Positions 54,456-63,205 of a stretch of DNA of 64,000 nucleotides are shown in pieces. The translations under genes and the position numbers were made by a program. Below the pieces are notes generated by a model. The model was given only the letters and a program-made list of their open reading frames with translations, was not told the origin of the DNA and did not search any database. Each line of letters starts with the position of its first letter. Position 1 is the first letter of the stretch. The stretch is from Tenacibaculum dicentrarchi (lineage in GTDB: Bacteria > Bacteroidota > Bacteroidia > Flavobacteriales > Flavobacteriaceae): assembly GCF_964036635.1 (NCBI RefSeq), contig NZ_OZ038524.1, positions 2,744,269-2,808,268 of the forward strand, written 5' to 3'.

Positions 54456-54728
54456 GAGCCTGTTTAAATTTCATCTAAAAAAGTTTTATAACATCAAAAT
54501 AAGAAATCGAAGCCGTCAAAGGAATTTTAGTTCAGTTTCTAATCCTGATTTGCCCTGTTTTTTAGCTTTTTTTTGATAATTTTTGTCAATTCGAGTGCTT
54601 TTAATGACTAAAATAAATTAAAATTGTATCGAAAAATTGAATTATTTTATGTGGGAGTTCTCGATACAATTTTTTTGAAATAAAAAAATCACTAGAACTA
54701 ACAGTTTATTTAATTTTCAAATAGGCTC
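54456..54728. mobile_element. MITE-like element B (273 bp)
   Basis: Ends GAGCCTGTTTAAATTTC and a right end that reads GAGCCTATTTGAAAATTA in reverse complement, each flanked by TTA (54453-54455 and 54729-54731). It contains a 12-bp AAATTGTATCGA inverted pair (54621-54632 and 54661-54672) with a T-run, a possible terminator carried by the element. There is no coding capacity. It shares its left end and a 23-base block with element A. The right end lies seven bases from the MFS stop codon. Confidence 0.65.
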
Positions 54729-54734
54729 TTACAA

Positions 54735-56015
54735 TTACTCCATTTTTTCGTGTGAATCTAAATCTTCACTTAAATCTAATTTTCGCAATGTAGGATTTAA
54801 AACCCCTGTAGTAATAACCGTTATTAATGTCATTGTTCCACCAAAAACAACAGCAGTTACTGTACCCATTAATTTTGCGGTTACACCACTTTCAAAAGCA
54901 CCTAATTCGTTGGAAGAGCCTACAAACATAGAATTAACTGAAGCAACTCGACCACGCATATTATCGGGTGTTTTTAGCTGTAAAATGGTTTGACGGATAA
55001 CCATCGAAACTCCATCGGTAATACCACTGAAAAATAATGCTACAATAGATATCCAAAAAATAGAAGACAATCCGAAGATAATAATACAAATTCCAAAACC
55101 AAAAATTGCGGCTAATAGTTTTAGCCCTGCATTTTTACTTATCGGAATATAAGCGGTTACCAACATGGTTAAAAAAGCGCCAATTGCTGGTGCGGCTCGC
55201 AATGCGCCAAAACCTTCTGGTCCTACTTTTAAAATATCTTGTGCATAAATAGGTAATAATGCCACCGCACCGCCAAATAATACCGAAATCATATCTAAGG
55301 TAATGGCTCCTAAAATGGCTTTTGTTTTAAAGACGAAATGAATTCCTTCTTGTAAACTTTTTAAGATTGGTTCGCCTATTTTAGGGTTTAAAATAGGTTT
55401 TTTATCGATAAAAAAGACCATCAGAAATGAAAATAACACCAAGCTGAAAACAATGCAAAGCGACCAATGAACGCCTATCCATGAAATAGTAAACCCAGCA
55501 AAAGCAGGCCCTAAAACTGATGCCATTTGCCATGTAGAACTGCTCCAAGTGGCTGCGTTTGGATATAATTTTTTAGGCACAATTAAACCGATTAACGAAA
55601 AGATTGTAGGACCGAAAAAAGAACGTAAAAGTCCTCCAAAAAATACCAAGCCGTAAATTGCATATAAAACAGTATTTTGTTGCCAACCCGCTACAAAACT
55701 AGGAAGTGTTAAAAAAAACAAGCCCAAACTTATCAATGAAAAAATACCGATACAAAGTGCTAGTAAGTTTCTTTTTTCTTTTTGATCGACAATATGCCCT
55801 GCAAATAACGCCATAGAAACTGCAGGGATTACTTCCATTAAACCAATAATCCCTAATGATAATGGGTTTTTAGTAATGCTATAAACCTGCCATTCTATGA
55901 TTATAAATTGCATCGACCAGCCAAAAACTAAAGCAAAACGTACTAAAAGAAATAAATTAAATTCCTTAATTCTTAAAGAAGCATACGGATCATTTTTTTG
56001 CTGATATTTTGACAT
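54735..56015 (-). CDS. MFS transporter
   Basis: 426 residues with about twelve membrane helices. The inner loop GHIVDQKEKRNLLAL near 76-90 resembles the MFS motif A. A central loop at about 200-225 and the C-terminal charged tail (DLSEDLDSHEKME) are cytoplasmic. The pattern resembles the drug/efflux group (MFS_3/EntS-like). The substrate is unknown. Element B sits directly at the 3' end and could supply termination. The ACT-like gene lies 12 bases upstream. Confidence 0.88.
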   Translation of the reverse strand: MSKYQQKNDPYASLRIKEFNLFLLVRFALVFGWSMQFIIIEWQVYSITKNPLSLGIIGLMEVIPAVSMALFAGHIVDQKEKRNLLALCIGIFSLISLGLFFLTLPSFVAGWQQNTVLYAIYGLVFFGGLLRSFFGPTIFSLIGLIVPKKLYPNAATWSSSTWQMASVLGPAFAGFTISWIGVHWSLCIVFSLVLFSFLMVFFIDKKPILNPKIGEPILKSLQEGIHFVFKTKAILGAITLDMISVLFGGAVALLPIYAQDILKVGPEGFGALRAAPAIGAFLTMLVTAYIPISKNAGLKLLAAIFGFGICIIIFGLSSIFWISIVALFFSGITDGVSMVIRQTILQLKTPDNMRGRVASVNSMFVGSSNELGAFESGVTAKLMGTVTAVVFGGTMTLITVITTGVLNPTLRKLDLSEDLDSHEKME

Positions 56016-56027
56016 TTTTTGATATTT

Positions 56028-56687
56028 TTAATTTAATTTTAAATCCATTAAAATAGCAAATGTTTCATTAACATCTTCTTCTTTTACCACAATAGTCATT
56101 TCATGTGTAGTTGAAATTATTTCTTGCACTGCTATATTTGCCCAAGCAAATTGCTTTAAAATAAAATAATAAATACCTGATTGTTCTAAATTATTTTTAG
56201 GTAATTTAATGGTAATAGAAGCTAAATCATTTACGTTATTAATTAGCGTTTCTCGTTTAAAAATTTCTTCAACATAAGCTCGTAAATTTTTACTAGTAAC
56301 AATATTTGTTTCAAAGATACCTTGTGAAACTGTTAAAAAATAGTCGTTACTATCAGCCGATTTACTTAATATTTTAGCTATTTCTTTTAATAAAGAAGAT
56401 GTATTTTTAAAGGTAAAGTCACACAAATCTGACCGAACAATAACATCTCCTAAATTAAGTGCTAATTTTTTAATATTTTTACGTACTCTTAATTCATTTG
56501 CTGGCGATAATCTATTTATAGCCATCATAACAGCACCTACTTTTACATCTTTTTTAAGTAATTTAGATACTTCTGGTAATATTACTCTAGCTAAAGAAGA
56601 TACATTTATCAATTTTTCATTTAAAGCCTCTTCTATAAAAGGTGTTTTTCTTATAGTAATTTCAACAGCTTCTTGAATTGTTTTCAT
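56028..56687 (-). CDS. ACT-domain-like protein related to aspartate kinase
   Basis: 219 residues. It starts with a helical region, MKTIQEAVEITIRKTPFIEE, and has two ACT-like stretches (about 80-130 and 150-219), such as ASITIKLPKNNLEQSGIYYF and EIISTTHEMTIVVKEEDV. The latter resemble the regulatory end of aspartate kinases. No kinase domain is present, so any enzymatic label is inappropriate; a ligand sensor for an amino acid is possible. Co-transcribed with the MFS gene (12-base gap). Confidence 0.65.
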   Translation of the reverse strand: MKTIQEAVEITIRKTPFIEEALNEKLINVSSLARVILPEVSKLLKKDVKVGAVMMAINRLSPANELRVRKNIKKLALNLGDVIVRSDLCDFTFKNTSSLLKEIAKILSKSADSNDYFLTVSQGIFETNIVTSKNLRAYVEEIFKRETLINNVNDLASITIKLPKNNLEQSGIYYFILKQFAWANIAVQEIISTTHEMTIVVKEEDVNETFAILMDLKLN

Positions 56688-56904
56688 TGTTGTTTAATTT
56701 TAAACGAAAATACTTAAAATACAACCAATAGTAAAATTTTTCTAAAACATTTAAATTGTTTATTTTTAATACAAAATAAATGTAAATCAGATTTTTAAGT
56801 TATGTTTGTTTCTTATCTTTACAAGGCTTTTTTATCACCTAAATAAAGGTAATAGTGATTGATGAATTTTCTTTAAGAAAGGTTATTTTATTAAATGCAA
56901 ACAA

Positions 56905-57900
56905 CTAATCTAATCTATTTGTTAACTTCAAAAATTCATCTTTCGCTTCTTTTTTACCATATAACACATTATATACTGCTTGTATAATAGGTGTATTAGC
57001 ATCAATTTTTTGATTTATTTCGTAGGCACTTTTTGTAGCATAATATCCTTCGGCAACCATACTCATTTCTAACATTGCCGATTTTACAGTATAGCCTTTA
57101 CCAATCATATTTCCAAATAATCTATTTCTACTAAAAACCGAATACCCTGTAACTAATAAATCACCTAAATAAGCCGAATCATTAATGTTTCGATTCATTT
57201 TATCAACCTTTTCGATAAATCGTTTCATTTCACGAATGGCATTACTCATTAATACTGCCTGAAAATTATCTCCATATCCTAAACCATGTGCAATACCTGC
57301 TGCGATGGCATAAATATTTTTTAACATTGCGGCGTATTCTGTACCAATAATATCATCAGAAATTTTTATTTTGATATAACGACTCGCAATAAATTGGCTT
57401 AAATACTCTGCTTTTTTTTCATCTTGACAAGCAATTGTTAAGTATGATAGGCGCTCCATAGCAACTTCTTCTGCATGACAAGGACCTGTAAGAACTCCTA
57501 TATTTTGATAAGGGATATTATAATTTTCATGAAAATGTTCACCTACAATTAAACCTGTTTCGGGTACAATACCTTTAATAGCTGAAAAAATTATTTTATC
57601 TTTTAGTGAAATTGATAATTTATCTAATGCTGTTTTTAAAAATGCAGAAGGAATTGCAAAAATTAAGATATCATAATTTTCAACGATATAATTCATATCA
57701 TCAGACAAATCTAACTGCTTGGTATTAAATTCTGCGGAGCTTAAATAATTAGGATTGTGTTTGTTTCTTTTTATATGCTCAATAGCATATATACTACGCA
57801 TGTACCATCCGATATTTTCTAAATTTTCAGATAACATTTTTACAATGGCTGTAGCCCAACTTCCACCACCTAAAACAGCTATTTTAGTTTGCTTATTCAT
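56905..57900 (-). CDS. gpsA: NAD(P)-dependent glycerol-3-phosphate dehydrogenase
   Basis: 331 residues. The nucleotide motif is IAVLGGGSWATAIVKML near 8-24. Also visible are SAIKGIVPETG, GVLTGPCHAEEVAMERLS, and the catalytic Lys in YAAMLKNIYAIAAGIAHG with NAIREM. It reduces dihydroxyacetone phosphate to sn-glycerol-3-phosphate for phospholipid synthesis. Monocistronic. It is the opposite direction of metabolism to glpD encoded at 49448. Confidence 0.94.
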   Translation of the reverse strand: MNKQTKIAVLGGGSWATAIVKMLSENLENIGWYMRSIYAIEHIKRNKHNPNYLSSAEFNTKQLDLSDDMNYIVENYDILIFAIPSAFLKTALDKLSISLKDKIIFSAIKGIVPETGLIVGEHFHENYNIPYQNIGVLTGPCHAEEVAMERLSYLTIACQDEKKAEYLSQFIASRYIKIKISDDIIGTEYAAMLKNIYAIAAGIAHGLGYGDNFQAVLMSNAIREMKRFIEKVDKMNRNINDSAYLGDLLVTGYSVFSRNRLFGNMIGKGYTVKSAMLEMSMVAEGYYATKSAYEINQKIDANTPIIQAVYNVLYGKKEAKDEFLKLTNRLD

Positions 57901-57967
57901 AATATAGTTTGATTAATGGGCTAAATTAATAAATCTATATCCTTCTAGTAAAAGTTATGAGTATTAT

Positions 57968-57975
57968 TATATTTG
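57968..57975 (+). promoter_or_regulatory. -7 box of dut
   Basis: TATATTTG, exact TAnnTTTG, 26 bases before the ATG at 58002. Confidence 0.5.
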
Positions 57976-58001
57976 AATTTTGAAAACTTTTTATAAAAAA
58001 C

Positions 58002-58433
58002 ATGAACGTACAACTAATAAATAAATCGAAACATCAAACACCTGCTTACGAAAGCCAAGGTGCTGCAGGAATGGATTTACGTGCAAATATTGAAAAGCCT
58101 ATTACTTTAAAACCTTTAGAAAGAGCAATTATAAAAACAGGGTTATTTATTGCATTGCCTATCGGTTTTGAAGCACAAGTACGCCCAAGAAGCGGATTAT
58201 CAGCTAAAAATGGAGTAACAGTATTAAATTCTCCAGGTACTATTGATGCGGATTATCGAGGGGAAATTGGCGTTATTTTAGTCAATTTATCAAACCAAGA
58301 TTTTACTGTAAATGATGGTGAACGTATTGCACAATTAATTATTGCAAAACACGAACGTGTAAACTGGCAAGAAGTTAGTGCTTTAAATGAAACTGAACGT
58401 GGTACTGGTGGTTTTGGTAGTACTGGTGTTTAA
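58002..58433 (+). CDS. dut: dUTP diphosphatase
   Basis: 143 residues with all five trimeric dUTPase motifs: [10 protein letters not shown] (1), [11 protein letters not shown] (2), [14 protein letters not shown] (3), ERIAQLIIA (4), and [11 protein letters not shown] (5). It hydrolyses dUTP to dUMP, preventing uracil in DNA and supplying dTTP synthesis. Full length. The convergent recA gene and repeat copy 5 lie downstream. Confidence 0.97.
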   Translation: MNVQLINKSKHQTPAYESQGAAGMDLRANIEKPITLKPLERAIIKTGLFIALPIGFEAQVRPRSGLSAKNGVTVLNSPGTIDADYRGEIGVILVNLSNQDFTVNDGERIAQLIIAKHERVNWQEVSALNETERGTGGFGSTGV

Positions 58434-58449
58434 TTAGTGTTCAAATTTT

Positions 58450-58535
58450 TAGCCCCGATTGAAGCATTTGTTTGAGCTCTTTTTTTGATTTTTTCTTCAA
58501 AAAAAAGCGAGTGCAGAAAGCGGGAAATTGCTTCT
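58450..58535 (+). repeat. Intergenic hairpin repeat, copy 5
   Basis: TAGCCCCGATTGAAGC to GCGGGAAATTGCTTCT between convergent dut and recA. The inner GCTCTTTTTTTGA stem is intact. Reads AGTGCAGAAAGC where the other copies have GTGCGG or GTGTGG. Confidence 0.87.
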
Positions 58536-58545
58536 AAAAAAAAAT

Positions 58546-58580
58546 AAAAACCTGTTGCAAAAATATTACAACAGGTTTTT
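58546..58580 (-). terminator. Terminator of recA
   Basis: AAAAACCTGTTG / CAACAGGTTTTT with an 11-base loop, 22 bases past the recA stop. Confidence 0.88.
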
Positions 58581-58602
58581 ATTTTAATATAATAAAAGAG
58601 TA

Positions 58603-59628
58603 TTATTTATTTTCAATAGCATCTTTTATTTTAGCTTCTAATTCTTCTGCTAATTCTGGATTATCTTTAATTAAACCTTTCACAGCATCTCTACCTTGTC
58701 CTAATTTAGTTTCACCATAACTAAACCATGAACCGCTTTTTTTAACAATTCCGTATTCAACACCAATATCTAAAATTTCACCAACTTTAGAAACTCCTTT
58801 ACCATACATAATATCAAATTCTGCAATTTGAAATGGTGGTGCTACTTTATTTTTTACAATTTTCACTTTCGTACTGTTTCCAATAACTTTATCGCCATCT
58901 TTAATTTGTGTTCTACGACGAATATCTAAACGAACAGAAGCATAAAATTTTAAGGCATTACCTCCAGTTGTTGTTTCTGGGTTTCCGAACATCACACCAA
59001 TTTTTTCACGTAACTGATTGATAAAAATAACCGTACATTTCGTTTTACTAATTGTACCTGTTAATTTACGTAATGCCTGAGACATTAAACGGGCGTGTAA
59101 TCCCATTTTAGAATCTCCCATTTCACCTTCAATTTCTGATTTAGGAGTTAACGCCGCAACAGAATCTACCACTACAATATCTACCGCACCAGAACGAATT
59201 AAATTATCAGCAATTTCTAATGCTTGCTCACCGTGGTCTGGCTGAGAAATAATTAAATTATCAGTATCAATACCTAAACTTTCGGCATAAAAACGGTCAA
59301 AAGCGTGTTCTGCATCAATAAAAGCGGCAATACCACCAGCTTTTTGAGCCTCAGCAATTGCATGTAATGTTAAAGTTGTTTTACCTGATGATTCTGGTCC
59401 ATAAATTTCAATAACTCTTCCACGAGGGTATCCGCCAACGCCTAAAGCTAAATCTAATCCTAAAGAACCTGATGAAATTACTTCCATTTCCTCGACCTTA
59501 GTATCACCTAATTTCATTACCGACCCTTTTCCATAAGTTTTATCTAACTTATCTAAAGTAAGTTGAAGAGCTTTTAATTTTGCTTCTTTTTCTTTGTCCT
59601 TATTTTTATTTTCTTTATCTGCTGCCAT
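58603..59628 (-). CDS. recA: Recombinase RecA
   Basis: 341 residues. The Walker A motif is [17 protein letters not shown] near 72-88. Other signatures: [31 protein letters not shown] (Walker B), [28 protein letters not shown] (loop L2 region in two parts). The N-terminus is very rich in Lys and Glu. It forms filaments on ssDNA for recombination and SOS cleavage. No LexA box was seen upstream. Confidence 0.97.
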   Translation of the reverse strand: MAADKENKNKDKEKEAKLKALQLTLDKLDKTYGKGSVMKLGDTKVEEMEVISSGSLGLDLALGVGGYPRGRVIEIYGPESSGKTTLTLHAIAEAQKAGGIAAFIDAEHAFDRFYAESLGIDTDNLIISQPDHGEQALEIADNLIRSGAVDIVVVDSVAALTPKSEIEGEMGDSKMGLHARLMSQALRKLTGTISKTKCTVIFINQLREKIGVMFGNPETTTGGNALKFYASVRLDIRRRTQIKDGDKVIGNSTKVKIVKNKVAPPFQIAEFDIMYGKGVSKVGEILDIGVEYGIVKKSGSWFSYGETKLGQGRDAVKGLIKDNPELAEELEAKIKDAIENK

Positions 59629-59742
59629 AAATCGTGCTATTTTTATTATAATAAGAGTGGCTAAGTTATGAAAAACTACTTTTATTTTACCATCTTTTTC
59701 ATGCTACATTTTGTAATATTGTTTTTCTTAATTTCAATAAAA

Positions 59743-60534
59743 ATGAATACTACTATTCTTTTAAAAAACAGTCAAAGTTCTGCAAGTATATGTAAAGGTG
59801 AACTAATTAGTTTTATAATTAATGATGAAGAACTAATACATTCGAAAGATTCACCTGGTTGGAATGCTTCTGATATAGAGATGTTTCCTATTATTGGACC
59901 TACAAAATTAAATGATTTTTCTGTTGATACACCTGATGGAGTTGCTAAACAAGACCAACATGGTTTATTAAGAGAACTTGAGTATAAACTGATTTTTAGT
60001 GATAAAACTTCTGCCATTTTTGAAAAAAAATATGTAAAAAATACACTTGTAAAAAATTCTAAATTTCCAGAAAAATCGACACAAGAAAATTTATTTTGGA
60101 CATATGATTTTGTTTTTAGAAAAATTATTTCGATTGAAAAATCAGCTATAAAAATAGATTTTGAAATTATTAATGATAAAAAAATGCCTTATATGTTTGG
60201 CTATCACCCTAGTTTTAAACTTGCTGGTTTTGGTACTGAAATAATAAAAACAAAAGATATAGAAATTAGCTTATCGGAAATTTTAAATGTAGGTTCGGCA
60301 GCTTATAAAGTTTTAAATACAAATGAAATTAATTTGATAAAAAAAGAGGGGAGTAGTATAAAAATTAGCACCAAAAATTTTGATAATTTTATGTTATGGA
60401 CTCCTGTTAAAAATATGGTTTGTATTGAACCTATTACCCAATATCCTTTAGAAAAAGATTCTGAAAACTCAATAAAAAATAGCAGAATAAGTACAGGTAA
60501 AGACTTATTTTCAGTAACAATTAGTACCTTATAA
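59743..60534 (+). CDS. Aldose 1-epimerase-like protein
   Basis: 263 residues from the ATG at 59743 (MNTTILLKNSQSSASICKGE), the position where the family domain begins. A 75-base in-frame extension to 59668 would add a very hydrophobic [20 protein letters not shown], so membrane anchoring is an alternative. Conserved segments are FPIIGPTKLNDF, QHGLLRELEY (His) and GYHPSFKL, and a C-terminal VCIEPITQYPL matches the galactose mutarotase-like fold. The sugar is unknown. The rluE-type gene starts eight bases downstream. Confidence 0.75.
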   Translation: MNTTILLKNSQSSASICKGELISFIINDEELIHSKDSPGWNASDIEMFPIIGPTKLNDFSVDTPDGVAKQDQHGLLRELEYKLIFSDKTSAIFEKKYVKNTLVKNSKFPEKSTQENLFWTYDFVFRKIISIEKSAIKIDFEIINDKKMPYMFGYHPSFKLAGFGTEIIKTKDIEISLSEILNVGSAAYKVLNTNEINLIKKEGSSIKISTKNFDNFMLWTPVKNMVCIEPITQYPLEKDSENSIKNSRISTGKDLFSVTISTL

Positions 60535-60541
60535 ATTTAAT

Positions 60542-61108
60542 ATGGAACACCGTCATTTTATTATTCATAAACCTTATGGTTATCTTTCTCAATTCATTAC
60601 AAATGAAACTAAAAGAAAGAAAAAAATGTTAGGAGAATTGTTTGATTTCCCTGAAAAAACAATGGCAATCGGACGTTTAGATTTTGCATCCGAAGGACTT
60701 TTATTTTTAACTACGGATGGAAAAGTAAGTGCTGCAGTACGTAGTAAAAAAGTAGAAAAAGAATATTATGTACAAGTTGACGGACTTATAACTAATGATG
60801 CTATTGAAAAATTAAAAAAAGGTGTAGAAATTGGTTTCGATGGTAAAAAATACATCACGCTACCTGGAAAAGCGTCTATAATAGATACGCCTAATTTCCC
60901 TAATAGGTCTCAAAAAATTAGAGACGAACGTCATGGTCCTACAAGCTGGGTTAGTATTGTTATTTCAGAAGGAAAATTTAGGCAAGTTCGTAAAATGACC
61001 GCCGCTGTTGGTTTTCCTACTTTACGTTTAATTAGAGTTCGTATTGGTGATATTCATTTAAATAATATGAAATCTGGTGAGGTAAAAGAAACAGATACTT
61101 TAGTCTAA
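60542..61108 (+). CDS. Pseudouridine synthase, RluE/RsuA family
   Basis: 188 residues. The catalytic Asp is in AIGRLDFASEGLLFLTTDG near 41-59. Other family segments: MEHRHFIIHKPYGYLSQF, KKVEKEYYVQVDGL, and GKFRQVRKMTAAVGFPTLRL. There is no S4 domain, as in RluE, which makes pseudouridine in 23S rRNA. The first 40 residues and length (188) fit the RluE subgroup. Co-transcribed with the aldose-epimerase-like gene. Confidence 0.9.
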   Translation: MEHRHFIIHKPYGYLSQFITNETKRKKKMLGELFDFPEKTMAIGRLDFASEGLLFLTTDGKVSAAVRSKKVEKEYYVQVDGLITNDAIEKLKKGVEIGFDGKKYITLPGKASIIDTPNFPNRSQKIRDERHGPTSWVSIVISEGKFRQVRKMTAAVGFPTLRLIRVRIGDIHLNNMKSGEVKETDTLV

Positions 61109-61151
61109 ATTGATATGACTATTATTACTTTATTTTATGTAAATTTACAAT

Positions 61152-61295
61152 ATGAGAGATAATTCAAATACTTTTATTTACATAATAGCTAGTATTATTA
61201 TACTACATTTTTTAGTCGGTTTTGGCTTTTTAATTTATAAAATGACAAAGAAAACTGATGATAAAAAGGAATTTAAAAACGGTAGAAAAGAATAA
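61152..61295 (+). CDS. Small single-pass membrane protein (47 residues)
   Basis: MRDNSNTFIYIIASIIILHF begins an ORF of 47 codons with one long hydrophobic helix (residues 8-29), then a basic-acidic tail TKKTDDKKEFKNGRKE. It starts 43 bases after the rluE-type stop and ends 27 bases before the BadF-type gene. It fits in codon use and spacing, so it is likely real; function unknown. Confidence 0.6.
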   Translation: MRDNSNTFIYIIASIIILHFLVGFGFLIYKMTKKTDDKKEFKNGRKE

Positions 61296-61322
61296 TTTTT
61301 TTATTCAAAAATTTTAAACACA

Positions 61323-62171
61323 ATGATATTAATTGCAGATGGTGGCTCTACAAAAGTAGATTGGATTGCTTTAAATGAGAGTAAAAAAGAAGTTTTTAGT
61401 ACACAAACATTAGGATTAAACCCAAATGTTATTTCTAAAAAAAAGTTATTAACAATTATTGAAAACTGTACCGATTTAAAAGAATATCGAAAATCTATCA
61501 AAAAAATTTATTTTTATGGCGCTGGTTGTGGTACAGAAACTGCTAAAAGTATTTTAAATGAAGTTTTAAATAATTTTTTTTCAGCAACCACAAATATTGT
61601 TGTTAAAGAAGATATTTTAGGTGCAGTATATGCATCGGCAAAAAATAAAAAAGCCATTGTTTGTATTTTAGGAACAGGCTCAAATAGTTGCTATTTTAAT
61701 GGAAAAAATCTTAAATATATTTCACCTTCGTTAGGTTATTCAATTATGGATGAAGCAAGTGGAAATTATTTTGGAAAAAAATTACTAAGAGATTTTTTCT
61801 ACAAAAAAATGCCTACTGAAATAGCCGATAATTTTGAAAAAGAATTTAATTTGAATCCTGATTTTATAAAACAAAATTTATATCAAAACGAAAATCCAAA
61901 TAGATATTTAGCCTCATTTGCTAAATTTATGTACCTTTATAAAGATACTCCTTACATAAAAAAATTAGTAAAAAAAGGTTTTAAAAAATTCTTTAATTTT
62001 CATGTTTTAGCATACAATAAGAATAAAAAAACACCCGTTTATTTTATAGGTTCTATAGCTTTTTATTTTAAAGATATACTACAAGATGTAGCAAGTAAAA
62101 ACAATATTGAAATTACAAATATTATAGAAAAACCTATTAATAATTTAATCGAATATCATCAAGAGTTTTAA
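61323..62171 (+). CDS. BadF/BadG-family ATPase, N-acetylglucosamine-kinase-like
   Basis: 282 residues. The ASKHA fold is seen in ILIADGGSTKVDWIALNESK (phosphate-1), VVKEDILGAVYASAKNKKAI, CILGTGSNSCYFNGKNL (phosphate-2), and a YFIGSIAFYFKDIL adenosine motif near the end. The family contains sugar kinases such as GlcNAc kinase; the specificity is not visible. A 47-residue membrane protein precedes it. Confidence 0.82.
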   Translation: MILIADGGSTKVDWIALNESKKEVFSTQTLGLNPNVISKKKLLTIIENCTDLKEYRKSIKKIYFYGAGCGTETAKSILNEVLNNFFSATTNIVVKEDILGAVYASAKNKKAIVCILGTGSNSCYFNGKNLKYISPSLGYSIMDEASGNYFGKKLLRDFFYKKMPTEIADNFEKEFNLNPDFIKQNLYQNENPNRYLASFAKFMYLYKDTPYIKKLVKKGFKKFFNFHVLAYNKNKKTPVYFIGSIAFYFKDILQDVASKNNIEITNIIEKPINNLIEYHQEF

Positions 62172-62176
62172 AAATA

Positions 62177-62223
62177 ATTTCCTGCTATTTTAAATAATTT
62201 TTCATCTAAAAACGGCAGGAAAT
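62177..62223. terminator. Bidirectional terminator-like hairpin
   Basis: ATTTCCTGC / GCAGGAAAT with a 29-base loop, between the BadF-type and GNAT genes. Confidence 0.6.
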
Positions 62224-62234
62224 AAATATGTTTT

Positions 62235-62675
62235 TTACGCTATTTTCATTTTAACATGTGGTATTCCATCTTCTAAATACTCTTTTCCTTCTTTTATAAA
62301 TCCATGAGATTTATAAAATTTTATTAAATATTTTTGAGCTGATATAGTAATCTTATTCGAATTATAATTATCGTAAACCGCTTGTTTAGAAGCTTCTATT
62401 AAAAAATGACCGTAACCATGTTTACGTTCATTTTTTTTAACAAGTACCCTACCAATACTTGGAGTTTCAAAGTATTCACCGCTATTAAATAAACGTGTAT
62501 AAGCTATAATTTTATCCTTCTTTATTCCTAAAACATGTAAGGCGTGTTGGTCTTTATTATCAAGATCTTGATATACACAGTTTTGTTCAACAACAAAAAT
62601 TTCAGAACGTAATTGTAATATTTGATAGAGTTCTGATATTGTTAATTCTGTAAATTTTTTGATTAAAAAGTTCAT
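62235..62675 (-). CDS. GNAT acetyltransferase, ElaA-like
   Basis: 146 residues. The N-terminal LYQILQLRSEIFVVEQNCVY with QDLDNKDQHALHVLG is the ElaA signature, then the acetyl-CoA loop VKKNERKHGYGHFLIEA and the terminal FYKSHGFIKEGKEYLEDGIP. The substrate amine is not known. It lies 33 bases after rpiB and is likely in the same transcript. Confidence 0.88.
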   Translation of the reverse strand: MNFLIKKFTELTISELYQILQLRSEIFVVEQNCVYQDLDNKDQHALHVLGIKKDKIIAYTRLFNSGEYFETPSIGRVLVKKNERKHGYGHFLIEASKQAVYDNYNSNKITISAQKYLIKFYKSHGFIKEGKEYLEDGIPHVKMKIA

Positions 62676-62708
62676 TTAAAAAAATTAATTTATAATGATT
62701 ATAAACTA

Positions 62709-63146
62709 TTATAGACAATCGCAAGCTATTTTATTAACTCTGTTTGCGTGTCTTCCTCCTTCAAATTCAGTATTTAAAAATATAGTTACAAAACCTAAAG
62801 CTTGTTGTAATGATACAAAACGAGCAGGAATAGTTAAAATATTGGCATTATTATGTTGACGAGTTAATGCTACTAATTCATTATTCCAACATAAAGCAGC
62901 ACGTACTCCTTGATGTTTATTAGCAGTCATTTGTGCACCATTACCACTTCCGCATAAAATAATTCCCATTTCAGCCTGCTTAGTTTCTACGGCTTCAGCT
63001 GTTGGGTGAATAGCATCTGGGTAATCCATACTATTACTATCATTTGTTCCAAAATTAATAACCTTGTGTCCTTGTTTTTCTAAAAATTTTATAATTTCAA
63101 ATTTATACTCAGTACCAGCATGGTCATTTCCAATGGCTATTGTCAT
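62709..63146 (-). CDS. rpiB: Ribose-5-phosphate isomerase B
   Basis: 145 residues. The phosphate loop is MTIAIGNDHAGTEYKFEIIK, the catalytic Cys in GIILCGSGNGAQMTANK and the substrate loop in NNANILTIPARF. RpiB interconverts ribose-5-phosphate and ribulose-5-phosphate in the cytoplasm. First gene of a likely operon with the GNAT gene. A good promoter lies 32 bases upstream. Confidence 0.96.
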   Translation of the reverse strand: MTIAIGNDHAGTEYKFEIIKFLEKQGHKVINFGTNDSNSMDYPDAIHPTAEAVETKQAEMGIILCGSGNGAQMTANKHQGVRAALCWNNELVALTRQHNNANILTIPARFVSLQQALGFVTIFLNTEFEGGRHANRVNKIACDCL

Positions 63147-63177
63147 AATTTGTTGATTTTAATTTAGTTGTGTGTAA

Positions 63178-63205
63178 CAAAAATACAGTAATTCAGGGTT
63201 ATCAA
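63178..63205 (-). promoter_or_regulatory. Promoter of rpiB
   Basis: Minus strand TTG (63205-63203), 17-base spacer, TATTTTTG (63185-63178). Confidence 0.6.
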
